Positions 48,833-56,468 of a DNA stretch of 57,877 nucleotides are shown piece by piece. The notes under the pieces were generated by a model. That model was not told the origin of the DNA. It was given only the letters and a program-made list of their open reading frames with translations, and searched no databases. The DNA comes from Candidatus Omnitrophota bacterium. Lineage in GTDB: Bacteria > Omnitrophota > Omnitrophia > JAHJGZ01. The translations under genes and the position numbers were made by a program. How positions within the stretch are numbered: the stretch's first letter is position 1; each line of letters begins with the position of its first letter. The stretch covers positions 1 to 57,877 of the forward strand of contig JAHJGZ010000041.1 in the NCBI GenBank assembly GCA_018823795.1, read 5' to 3'.

Positions 48833-48890
48833 GAAGTTGTGTTCGTGGTGCACTTTTAACGAGGGGGTGTATTACAGGGCGTGACAACCA

Positions 48891-48925
48891 GGTAAGGGTG
48901 CGGTCTTTTCGTACCCTTACCGCAA
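48891..48925 (+). terminator. Hairpin after the giant gene, probable terminator
   Basis: GGTAAGGGTGCG pairs with CGTACCCTTACC (12 bp with one G-T) around GTCTTTT, 59 bases after the stop codon. The U-run after it is poor (GCAAATACTTTATC), so efficiency is uncertain. Confidence 0.6.
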
Positions 48926-49197
48926 ATACTTTATCACAACCGGCGTTGCTGTTGAGGATATGGTAACACCGGTAATATTACTACGTGGTCAATTAGCAGA
49001 TATCGATATATTGCTCTTAAATGCCTATTTAGAGCACAATAATGCATAGTAGGCATTTTGGTGCGGTGAAAACATTGTCAGATACAGTAGGTATTGCTGC
49101 AGTTGCTGCATGTGGAACTGCGGCAAATGCCGTAAAATGGGGATTTGAGTACACACAGGCGGATTCAATTGTCGGCTTAGAAAATAGAGGGAAATGA
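48926..49197 (+). other. Gap with possible gene remnant
   Basis: No convincing gene. A stop-free stretch (about 48920-49046) encodes TTGVAVEDMVTPVILLRGQL and ends in YLEHNNA. It overlaps a second frame (ATG 49042 to TGA 49197, 51 residues) containing TVGIAAVAACGTAANAV. Neither has a ribosome binding site. The composition looks protein-like, so this may be a frameshifted relic, but I recognise no family. A weak AGGGAAA/TTTTTCCCT hairpin at 49188-49215 ends the stretch. Confidence 0.35.
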
Positions 49198-49216
49198 ACA
49201 AAACTGTTTTTCCCTA

Positions 49217-49245
49217 TTGACTTTAGGTATTAGGTACCGTATAAT
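49217..49245 (+). promoter_or_regulatory. Promoter of the rplU-rpmA operon
   Basis: TTGACT (49217-49222), a 17-base spacer and a perfect TATAAT (49240-49245), 55 bases before the rplU start. A strong promoter suits ribosomal protein genes. Confidence 0.88.
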
Positions 49246-49299
49246 TACCCCTCTATTATTAGTTATTGAGAGAAAGAAGCCGCGTTAAAGGGGAAGGGT

Positions 49300-49623
49300 A
49301 TGAGTATGTATGCAATAGTACAGCAGGGGACAAAACAGTTTGAGGTTGAACAGGGCAAGACCTATCAATTTGATAGAATGCTTGGAAAAGCAGGGGATGA
49401 AATAAGCTTTAAAGAGGTTCTCTTAGTTGTTGATACGAAAAAATGTCATATTGGTACCCCGTATGTAAGCGGGGCTGAAGTGAGCGGGAAAATCGTACGC
49501 GAAGCGAAGGGGAAGAAGGTTATTTCCTTTAAATTTAAAAGACGGAAAGGATCAAAAGTTAAAAAAGGACATCGACAGAAATACACATTAGTAGAAATAA
49601 CAAACATGAAGGTGGAGAAATAG
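49300..49623 (+). CDS. rplU: 50S ribosomal protein L21
   Basis: 107 residues, normal for L21, which binds 23S rRNA in the large subunit. Family features are [17 protein letters not shown] at the start and the basic C-terminal [16 protein letters not shown] stretch. AAGGGGAAGGG precedes ATG 49300; the ATG two codons later (MYAIV) is an alternative start. It is first in the operon behind the promoter at 49217, followed by rpmA after one base, the usual bacterial order. Confidence 0.97.
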   Translation: MSMYAIVQQGTKQFEVEQGKTYQFDRMLGKAGDEISFKEVLLVVDTKKCHIGTPYVSGAEVSGKIVREAKGKKVISFKFKRRKGSKVKKGHRQKYTLVEITNMKVEK

Positions 49624-49624
49624 C

Positions 49625-49867
49625 ATGGCACATAAAAAGGGATTAGGAAGTTCAGAAAATGGGCGCGATAGCCGTGGGCAACGGTTAGGCATTAAGTGTT
49701 TTTCAAAGGAAACGGTAAAAGCAGGTTCAATTATTGTACGGCAACGAGGCACGAAGTTTCGTCCTGGCGTCAATGTAAAACGTGGGAAAGATGATACCCT
49801 TTTTTCCCTTATCGCGGGGCGTGTTCATTACAAACCAAATCGGACGGTTTCAGTATTACCTTTGTAA
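49625..49867 (+). CDS. rpmA: 50S ribosomal protein L27
   Basis: 80 residues. It begins [16 protein letters not shown] and includes [15 protein letters not shown] and [10 protein letters not shown], all typical of L27, whose N terminus reaches the peptidyl-transferase centre. There is no Firmicutes-type cleavable N-terminal extension. The ribosome binding site GGTGGAG lies within the end of rplU. A hairpin terminator follows at 49892. Confidence 0.98.
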   Translation: MAHKKGLGSSENGRDSRGQRLGIKCFSKETVKAGSIIVRQRGTKFRPGVNVKRGKDDTLFSLIAGRVHYKPNRTVSVLPL

Positions 49868-49891
49868 ATTTAAAATCCCGTACACACACAC

Positions 49892-49942
49892 GGTCAGGAA
49901 TTAAGGAAAGATTCTTTCCTATCATTTTCTGGCCTTTTTTTT
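49892..49942 (+). terminator. Terminator-like hairpin after rpmA
   Basis: GGTCAG/CTGGCC arms enclose a perfect 7-bp inner hairpin AGGAAAG/CTTTCCT, followed by eight T. It would lower expression of obg and the proline genes relative to the ribosomal proteins. Confidence 0.85.
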
Positions 49943-49994
49943 AATGACGACAGCAGTTACGGAGTGAAACGACGTAACTGCTATGTCGGAATTA

Positions 49995-50022
49995 ATACTT
50001 TGCCAGCTGGCTGGCAAAGTAT
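49995..50022. repeat. 28-bp inverted repeat between rpmA and obg
   Basis: ATACTTTGCCAG (49995-50006), loop CTGG, then CTGGCAAAGTAT (50011-50022): perfect 12-bp arms. There is no U-run, so it is not a terminator. Like the palindrome at 4797 it lies between genes, which suggests a dispersed repeat family. A longer reading of obg from 49964 would translate it, which argues against that start. Confidence 0.8.
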
Positions 50023-50047
50023 ACGTTCAACAAGAGAAATACATACC

Positions 50048-51007
50048 ATGATCGATAGAGCAGTCGTATATTTACAGGCGGGCAGAGGGGGCAATGGGTG
50101 TGAAAGTTTTGAAAACCGCGGGCCCCGGAAATATTATCCCCAAGGTGGTGATGGAGGTAAAGGGGGTGATATTATTTTCCGTGCCGATGCAAACAGCAGA
50201 GATTTAGAATATTTTAAATTTAATCCCCATCTGAGAGCTGAAAGTGGTACGCAGGGCAGTAGCAATAAGAAAACCGGGAAAAGTGGGAAGGATCTTATTC
50301 TCAAAGTTCCACCGGGTACCATTGTCTTGCATAAAGATAAAGGGTACATCATCCGTAATTTATCGGCTGTTCATGATGAGTTTATTGCGGTTCGTGGAGG
50401 ATGGCCGGGCCGTGGTAACCATGATAATAAGACACCGTCGCACGGAAAAGACGGAGAGACCTTTGAATGTATCTTGGATTATCAAATCCCGTCCGATATT
50501 GCATTAATTGGTCCTCCGAATGCTGGTAAAACATTGCTTCTTTCACACCTGACCCGGGCAAAGGTAACGGCGACTGAGTATCCTTTTTCGACGACGACAC
50601 CGCAACTGGGATCATTAGAACTTGAGGACTACACTCGGTTTATTCTGTGTGACCTCCCATCATTGATTAAGGGGGCTGCTCACGGTAAAGGTGTCGGGAG
50701 TGCGTTTCTAAAACATGCGTTGAGAGCAAAGCTCCTGTACATCCTCCTCGATCCTACGAGTGAGTTTACTGAGGGCATTATCGATGCATATCAGATGCTC
50801 GCGGAGGAGTTACGAACCTTTTCGAGCGAATTATGCCAAAAACCGCATATCGTCCTTATTAATAAGTGTGATATGGCTGTAGACGAAAAGATAAAAAAAG
50901 ATAAAGAAACATTGAAGAAAACATGCAAAGAAGTTTATAATATCTCAGCGAAAACGGGAGAAGGAATAGATACCGTTATTCAACGGACTCAAGAATTGCT
51001 ACAATAA
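50048..51007 (+). CDS. obg: Obg-family GTPase
   Basis: 319 residues from ATG 50048, where the conserved Obg N terminus begins (MIDRAVVYLQAGRGGNG). The Gly-rich Obg fold spans residues 1-155 (PQGGDGGKGGDI), followed by a G domain: G1 GPPNAGKT, a G3 region CDLPSLIKGAAHGKGVG, G4 NKCD and G5 SAK. The protein assists late 50S assembly and stress signalling. Departures are Ala in place of Val in the P-loop, and Ser replacing the Gly of DxPG. The C-terminal OCT domain of some Obg proteins is absent. No good ribosome binding site is seen. Confidence 0.93.
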   Translation: MIDRAVVYLQAGRGGNGCESFENRGPRKYYPQGGDGGKGGDIIFRADANSRDLEYFKFNPHLRAESGTQGSSNKKTGKSGKDLILKVPPGTIVLHKDKGYIIRNLSAVHDEFIAVRGGWPGRGNHDNKTPSHGKDGETFECILDYQIPSDIALIGPPNAGKTLLLSHLTRAKVTATEYPFSTTTPQLGSLELEDYTRFILCDLPSLIKGAAHGKGVGSAFLKHALRAKLLYILLDPTSEFTEGIIDAYQMLAEELRTFSSELCQKPHIVLINKCDMAVDEKIKKDKETLKKTCKEVYNISAKTGEGIDTVIQRTQELLQ

Positions 51008-51022
51008 AGTAAAGGGTGTTTC

Positions 51023-52147
51023 ATGAGAGAACAAATCATAAAAAACGTCAAACGGATTGTGGTGAAAGTCGGGTCGAGTATTTTAACGACCGATGCAGGC
51101 TATCTTTCTTCGCAACGGGTAGGGAAAATTGTTAGCGATATTGTTTGTTTGATGAAAACACATCAAAAAGAAGTTATCCTTGTCAGCTCAGGAGCTATTG
51201 CCTGTGGTATGAGTATTTTAAAACTCAAACGGCGGCCGCATGACCTTTCCACGCTTCAGGCGGCAGCGGCGATCGGACAAGGTAAGTTAATGAATATCTA
51301 TGAAAAGTTTTTTTCCCAAGAAGGCTATCACAGTGCGCAAATACTTTTAACCATTGACGGGCTTCATCATCGCACGCGATATCTTAATGCGCGCAATACG
51401 GTGAATTCATTATTGCAACTGGGAGCAATACCCATTGTCAATGAGAATGATACCGTTGCGACCGAAGAGATTCGTTTTGGCGATAATGATAATCTGTCTG
51501 CACAAGTAGCCATGATGACGAATGCTGATTTACTTATTATCCTATCAGATGTGGATGGTTTTTCTGTCAAACACGGACGGCGGCATTCTGTTCTCTCTAC
51601 CGTTGATACCATTGATGAAAGTCTTAAAGACCATTTGCATACGGTTGAGGGCGGTACGACGGTCGGTGGCATGAAGAGCAAACTTGAAACCGCCTTTTTT
51701 ATGATGAAATTGGGACTCCCGACTATTATTGCGAATGGGAGCAGAAAAGATATTCTTACCTCTCTCATACGTGGTGAGGAAAAAGGGACTATCTTTTTAC
51801 CGAGTAAAAAGAGGCAAGCATCAAAAAAAAGTTGGTTAGCTTTTACGGCAAACCTTTCAACAACAGGAACAATTGTCGTTGATGAAGGGGCCTATCGTGC
51901 TTTAGTTGAGAGAGGGAAAAGTCTTCTTGCGAGTGGTATTACCGCTATTAAAGGGGAATATACGTTTGGCGATGCGGTAAAAATTGTTAATCACCAGGGA
52001 AAGGAATTTGCCAAGGGTATTACCAATTTTTCACATACCGATTTAGCATTAATTAAAGGGCAGAAAACCGTATTCATAAAAGAACAATTTGGTGCAAGTG
52101 GTTACGATGAAGTAATTCATCGGGATAATATGATAATACTGGACTAG
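51023..52147 (+). CDS. proB: Glutamate 5-kinase
   Basis: 374 residues, the normal length with a C-terminal PUA domain. It catalyses the ATP-dependent phosphorylation of glutamate, the first step of proline synthesis. The amino acid kinase domain (1-255) has VVKVGSSIL, LVSSGAIACGM, IVNENDTVA, FGDNDNLSAQVA and ILSDVDGF. The PUA part (about 275-360) includes TGTIVVDEGAYRAL and SLLASGITAIKGEY. It starts 15 bases after obg and is followed by proA after 10 bases, so the enzyme pair is coupled. Confidence 0.97.
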   Translation: MREQIIKNVKRIVVKVGSSILTTDAGYLSSQRVGKIVSDIVCLMKTHQKEVILVSSGAIACGMSILKLKRRPHDLSTLQAAAAIGQGKLMNIYEKFFSQEGYHSAQILLTIDGLHHRTRYLNARNTVNSLLQLGAIPIVNENDTVATEEIRFGDNDNLSAQVAMMTNADLLIILSDVDGFSVKHGRRHSVLSTVDTIDESLKDHLHTVEGGTTVGGMKSKLETAFFMMKLGLPTIIANGSRKDILTSLIRGEEKGTIFLPSKKRQASKKSWLAFTANLSTTGTIVVDEGAYRALVERGKSLLASGITAIKGEYTFGDAVKIVNHQGKEFAKGITNFSHTDLALIKGQKTVFIKEQFGASGYDEVIHRDNMIILD

Positions 52148-52157
52148 GGGGAACCTC

Positions 52158-53423
52158 ATGAGTTTAAGAACTCAAATGACCAATTTGGCGCGCGATGCGA
52201 AACGGGCATCACTACAGGTGGCAGCCCTTGCAAAAAATGAAAAAAATAAGATTTTAAAAGACATGGCAAAGGCGCTGCAAAAAAACACTGTTCGCATTTT
52301 AAGAGCAAATGCTAAAGATGTTAAGAATGGACGGCGTAAAGGATTGTCATCGGCGCTTCTCGATCGTCTTCGGCTTGATGAGAAACGAATAGCATTAATG
52401 GCGGACTCAATTCTTGAGGTGGCTCGTTTACATGATCCGGTTGGAAAAATTTTACGGGAATGGAAAAGACCGAATGGCCTGAAATTACGGAAAGTTTCTG
52501 TACCACTCGGCGTCATTCTTGTTATTTATGAAGCACGGCCGAACGTAACTGCTGAATGTGTTTCACTCAGTCTTAAAAGCGGCAATAGTATTATTCTTAA
52601 AGGGGGGAGTGAAGCATATTGTTCAAACCATATTCTCGCAACACTCTTTCGCGATGTTTTAAAAAAGAATAACGTACCGCAGGCAGCAGTAAGTTTTGTC
52701 AGTACGACTGATCGGAAAGCGGTTGATGCATTAGTTGTATTAACTGAGTACATTTCTGTTGTCATACCGCGGGGTGGTGAAGGATTGATCCGCGCGGTCG
52801 TTGAGAAATCAAAAATCCCCGTTATTAAACATTACAAGGGGATTTGTCATGTGTATGTTGACGAGGCAGCGGATCTTACCATTGCGGAAAATATTGTACT
52901 GAATGCAAAACTCCAGCGGCCGGGTGTGTGCAATGCGATGGAAACATTACTGGTTCATGCCGAGATAGCGCCGTTCTTTTTGCCGACGTGTGTACGGCGC
53001 TTGCAAAGCAGAGGATGTGAAATCCGTGGTTGTTCAAAAACACGGACACTCTTACGCGGAGTCCCGGGTATCAGGCGGGCGAGCAGAGAGGATTATGAGA
53101 CTGAATATTTAGATTTGATTCTATCGGTGCGCATTGTTGATTCTTTAGACGAAGCAATAGAACATATTCGCACATTTGGTTCTGCGCATACTGACGCTAT
53201 TGTAACGGAAAATAAAAGGGTAGCACAAAAGTTTATCGATACGGTAGATTCCTCATCGGTTATGGTAAACGCATCAACCCGTTTTTCTGATGGTAATCAA
53301 TATGGCTTAGGCGCTGAAATCGGCATATCGACTGATAAAATTCATGCCCGTGGTCCGATGGGGCTTGAAGGATTGACCTCGTACAAATATATCGTTCTTG
53401 GCAAAGGACAAATACGGACATAG
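52158..53423 (+). CDS. proA: Gamma-glutamyl phosphate reductase
   Basis: 421 residues, typical length. It reduces gamma-glutamyl phosphate with NADPH to glutamate semialdehyde, the second step of proline synthesis. Motifs are PLGVILVIYEARPNVT, ILKGGSEA, VVIPRGGEGLI and the catalytic Cys in QRPGVCNAMETLL, with NASTRFSDGNQYGLGAEIGIS and ARGPMGLEGLTSYKY at the end. The ATG has GGGGGAACC upstream. No proC is seen here. Confidence 0.97.
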   Translation: MSLRTQMTNLARDAKRASLQVAALAKNEKNKILKDMAKALQKNTVRILRANAKDVKNGRRKGLSSALLDRLRLDEKRIALMADSILEVARLHDPVGKILREWKRPNGLKLRKVSVPLGVILVIYEARPNVTAECVSLSLKSGNSIILKGGSEAYCSNHILATLFRDVLKKNNVPQAAVSFVSTTDRKAVDALVVLTEYISVVIPRGGEGLIRAVVEKSKIPVIKHYKGICHVYVDEAADLTIAENIVLNAKLQRPGVCNAMETLLVHAEIAPFFLPTCVRRLQSRGCEIRGCSKTRTLLRGVPGIRRASREDYETEYLDLILSVRIVDSLDEAIEHIRTFGSAHTDAIVTENKRVAQKFIDTVDSSSVMVNASTRFSDGNQYGLGAEIGISTDKIHARGPMGLEGLTSYKYIVLGKGQIRT

Positions 53424-53439
53424 TACACAGAGGGATAGT

Positions 53440-54009
53440 ATGAAAATCGGTCTTCTTGGTGGGACCTTTGACCCGGTGCATGATGGGCATCTTGATTTGG
53501 CGCAACGTGCGTTATCAGAGTTAGCATTACAAAAGATAATTTTTATTCCTGCCTTTATTCCACCGCATAAAGAATCATCGTCAATTACCTCGGCGGTCTG
53601 TCGTTGTGAAATGTTGCAATTGGCATTAGAAGGAAAACCGCAGTATGAAATATCAGATATTGAGATACAAAAGCAACAGAAAACGTACACGGTTGATACG
53701 CTTCGTGAGATAAAGGAAATATATCCTCCCGATACTGAATTTTTCTTTCTGGTCGGGTCTGACTTTTTACATGAATATCATACCTGGAAGGAACCCGAGG
53801 TTGTCATTACCCTTGCACAATTTGTCGTGGCTGGGAGGCCCGGTTTTCCGTATGCTTCGCTGCCGAAGAGAATGATATTTTTAGAAGGGGATTTTCCTTC
53901 TATTTCATCAACGGCTATCAGGAAAACAATCAAAAAGGGCCTCGATGTAACCAATATGCTGCCCTCATCAGTCTATTTGTACATTAAGAAATATCAGTTG
54001 TATCAATAA
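53440..54009 (+). CDS. nadD: Nicotinate-nucleotide adenylyltransferase
   Basis: 189 residues from ATG 53440, preceded by AGAGGG. The earlier in-frame ATG 53398 lies inside proA and adds 14 non-conserved residues. It transfers AMP to nicotinate mononucleotide in NAD synthesis. Visible motifs are IGLLGGTFDPVHDGHL (nucleotidyl-transferase HxGH-type motif), IPPHK, FLVGSDFL and the end motif SISSTAIRKTIKKG. The obg-proB-proA-nadD order is common in bacteria. The rsfS gene often found after nadD is missing here. Confidence 0.96.
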   Translation: MKIGLLGGTFDPVHDGHLDLAQRALSELALQKIIFIPAFIPPHKESSSITSAVCRCEMLQLALEGKPQYEISDIEIQKQQKTYTVDTLREIKEIYPPDTEFFFLVGSDFLHEYHTWKEPEVVITLAQFVVAGRPGFPYASLPKRMIFLEGDFPSISSTAIRKTIKKGLDVTNMLPSSVYLYIKKYQLYQ

Positions 54010-54048
54010 CATGCAATTACTTCTTCAAAAGGAAAGAATTTAAAACGT

Positions 54049-55068
54049 ATGAAAATAAAAATATTGATTATTATAAGTATCGTACTATGTATTAGTATCG
54101 GCATAGGGTATTCTTTTTTTTATCGACGACCGCTTGAACGCCGTGCCGACATTATTATGGGAACCGTATGTGAAATAACGCTTATTGATAAGGACAAAGG
54201 GCGACGACACGAAGCTTTTGAGTCAGCATTTCGCATATTACGAGGAATAGAAAATTCTATGAGTGTGTTTGACGAAGGTAGTGAATTAAATCGTATTAAT
54301 ACAAGTGCTTTTCATAAGCCGGTGTATGTATCGAGTGACCTCATGTTTGTAGTGGAAAAGAGTATCTTCTTTTCTACCTTAACAAAAGGAACTTTTGACA
54401 TTACGGTTTTTCCCTTAACTGAATTGTGGAATGCAGCACGGCAGCGGGAGACCATTCCCACTCCTGATGCGATCAAGAAGTGTATGGAGACTATTGGATA
54501 CGAAAATATTGTCGTATCGGAAAATGCGCGCGGGAGACAATTTGTACGCTTTAAGAAGGTAGGAACAAAGATTGATGTGGGCGGCATTGCAAAAGGATAT
54601 GCCTGCGATTTAGTTGTTGCCTCCTTAAAAGGACGCGGTATTACCCGTGCGCTCGTTAATATTGGTGGTACTATTTTTGCATTTGGTAAACCGTTGGGCA
54701 AGACGCAATGGAGTATTGGGGTGAGAGATCCGCGCTCAGAAGAGAAAATGATTAAAACTATTTTTTTAAATGAACAAGCGATTTCAACCAGTGGTGATTA
54801 TGAGCAGTTTTTTGTGCATGAAGGGAAACGGTATTCACATATTCTTGATCCGCGGAGCGGGCATCCCGCTGATCAGGTGATTTCTGTTTCAGTCATTGCA
54901 CCGAGTGCCATGGTGGCTGATGCCTTATCGACTTCATTTTTTGTTTTGGGAATAGAGCAAGGAATGATATTAGCAACCAAGTTGCAGAAGGTTGAAACGT
55001 TATTTATCTATGAAAAAGACGCAATACAAGAAATAACCCATACCGAGGGATTTCCGTTGATTCCCTAA
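54049..55068 (+). CDS. apbE: FAD:protein FMN transferase (ApbE)
   Basis: 339 residues. An N-terminal hydrophobic segment (ILIIISIVLCISIGIGYSFF) is a membrane anchor or signal, so the enzyme acts on the outer side of the inner membrane. It moves FMN from FAD to Thr/Ser of target proteins such as Na+-pumping NADH dehydrogenase (Nqr) or Rnf subunits. Family motifs are MGTVCEI, MSVFDEGSELNRIN, GTFDITVFPLTELW, DVGGIAKGYACD, ALVNIGGTIFAFG, ISTSGDYEQFF and YSHILDPRSGHP, with the metal-binding residues present. No target protein is encoded nearby. There is no typical Cys lipobox. Confidence 0.95.
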   Translation: MKIKILIIISIVLCISIGIGYSFFYRRPLERRADIIMGTVCEITLIDKDKGRRHEAFESAFRILRGIENSMSVFDEGSELNRINTSAFHKPVYVSSDLMFVVEKSIFFSTLTKGTFDITVFPLTELWNAARQRETIPTPDAIKKCMETIGYENIVVSENARGRQFVRFKKVGTKIDVGGIAKGYACDLVVASLKGRGITRALVNIGGTIFAFGKPLGKTQWSIGVRDPRSEEKMIKTIFLNEQAISTSGDYEQFFVHEGKRYSHILDPRSGHPADQVISVSVIAPSAMVADALSTSFFVLGIEQGMILATKLQKVETLFIYEKDAIQEITHTEGFPLIP

Positions 55069-55122
55069 CAGTCCTTTTTTGAACATCTTCACTTTTATTC
55101 TAACCCATTACTATGAAAGTGC

Positions 55123-55152
55123 TTGACTTTATTTCAAAAAGTGAGGTACAAT
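55123..55152 (+). promoter_or_regulatory. Promoter of the ParA-CBM48 gene
   Basis: TTGACT (55123-55128), an 18-base spacer and TACAAT (55147-55152), 68 bases before the start codon in the gap after apbE. Confidence 0.75.
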
Positions 55153-55219
55153 CCACTTACACAGTAAGAAATAAGGGAGTAAAACTTTTTTAACTGCGAT
55201 AAACAAAGGATACTGTACT

Positions 55220-56416
55220 ATGGTAAAAGTCATAGCCGTCGCAAACCAAAAAGGTGGATGTGGTAAAACAACAACTAGTATTAACCTCTCAGCAAGCCTT
55301 TCATTTTTAGGAAAAAAAGTATTACTTATCGATCTTGATCCACAAGCACATAGTTCTATCGGTTTGGGTGTAAACCCTGAGGAGCTTGAGCAGAGTCTTT
55401 TTGATGTATTTGATGAAGACGGAAAAGATGTCGATATTAGTGATGTCATTGTAAAGGGTTACAAGAATTTAGATTTAGCGCCGGCACAGGTTATTTTAAG
55501 TGCTATTGAACAAAAACTCTCTGGGATAAAGGGGCGTGAAAGTAAATTAGCAGAAAAAATAAAGACGCTGAAAAATGCCTATGATTACGTTATTATTGAT
55601 TGTCCGCCGAGTTTAGGGCTCCTTACCTTTAATGCATTATGTGCTGCAGATGAAGTGCTTGTTCCTGTTGAACCGTCTTTTTTTTCTTTACATGGGTTGA
55701 AGAAATTACTTGAAACAGTTGCCTTAGTACGTGAAGTTACTGGCCGCGCCATAACGACTCATTCGGTCATAACAATGTTCGATCGTCGCACAAAACATTC
55801 GCGAGAGCTTGTTGAGGACATCAAAAACTTTTTTGGTGATAATAATCTGAGTGTCATTGTTCGTAAAAATATCAAGTTACAAGAGGCAGCACAAGCGGGT
55901 AAGCCCATTACCGAATTTGATAAAAATTCGCTTGGATTTAAAGATTACATGCAAGTTGCTGTTGAAATAATGGAGCGGTGTGGGAGGGATGACATTCCTT
56001 CGATTTCATCCTTTTTGGCAAAAGAAGATCCTTCTCCTTTTTCGGTACGTGAAGAGGTCTCCGGTAACGATGTGGTAGCAACTGCTACTACTGTTGCTAT
56101 CGAGATACAGACTGCTTCTCGTACAGACGTTGCAGTTAGTTGTTATCCAAAAGTGGTAACGGGTGGTGTGCTTTTTTCTTTTTGTGCTCAAGAAGCTCAA
56201 TGTATTGAAATAGCGGGAGATTTTAATAATTGGGAAAGGAAAAAGTTGAATACCCCCGGTTTAAGTGAAACAACATGGACAACTGTAGTACCGCTGAGTT
56301 TAGGAGTGTATCGTTACAAATACGTTGTTGATGATATATGGGTTGCCGATCCTGCTAATGAGTACAGAGCTCCTAATCCTTTTGGTGGTGAAGATTGTAT
56401 CTTTGAGGTTTCATAA
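55220..56416 (+). CDS. ParA-family ATPase fused to a CBM48-like domain
   Basis: 398 residues. Residues 1-260 are a complete ParA/Soj ATPase: deviant Walker A KGGCGKTTT, LLIDLDPQAHSS, Walker B VIIDCPPSLGLLT, VPVEPSFFSLHGL, and the later TMFDRRTKHS and FDKNSLGFKDYMQ. A Ser/Thr/Ala/Val-rich linker follows (about 262-310). Residues about 312-398 form a CBM48/AMPK glycogen-binding-like beta-sandwich: GVLFSFCAQEAQCIEIAGDF, then NNWERKKLN, SLGVYRYKYVVDDIWVADP and NPFGGEDCIFEV. ParA proteins segregate chromosomes or position structures. The carbohydrate-binding tail is an unusual addition. Its own promoter precedes it. No parB is in the window. Confidence 0.93.
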   Translation: MVKVIAVANQKGGCGKTTTSINLSASLSFLGKKVLLIDLDPQAHSSIGLGVNPEELEQSLFDVFDEDGKDVDISDVIVKGYKNLDLAPAQVILSAIEQKLSGIKGRESKLAEKIKTLKNAYDYVIIDCPPSLGLLTFNALCAADEVLVPVEPSFFSLHGLKKLLETVALVREVTGRAITTHSVITMFDRRTKHSRELVEDIKNFFGDNNLSVIVRKNIKLQEAAQAGKPITEFDKNSLGFKDYMQVAVEIMERCGRDDIPSISSFLAKEDPSPFSVREEVSGNDVVATATTVAIEIQTASRTDVAVSCYPKVVTGGVLFSFCAQEAQCIEIAGDFNNWERKKLNTPGLSETTWTTVVPLSLGVYRYKYVVDDIWVADPANEYRAPNPFGGEDCIFEVS

Positions 56417-56468
56417 TTATGATTACCCTATTTAGTGCACAATTACGCAGAGGTATATTTGACTGTCG

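Noticed and set aside
48932-49050. tRNA or other stable RNA after the giant gene
   Set aside because: No cloverleaf or CCA end could be drawn; the stretch looks more like decayed coding sequence.
49964-50047. Longer start for Obg
   Set aside because: The added 28 residues translate an inverted repeat and lie before the conserved Obg N terminus.
53398-53439. Longer start for NadD
   Set aside because: It overlaps the end of proA and adds residues before the universally first MKIGLLGGTFDP-type strand; AGAGGG precedes 53440.
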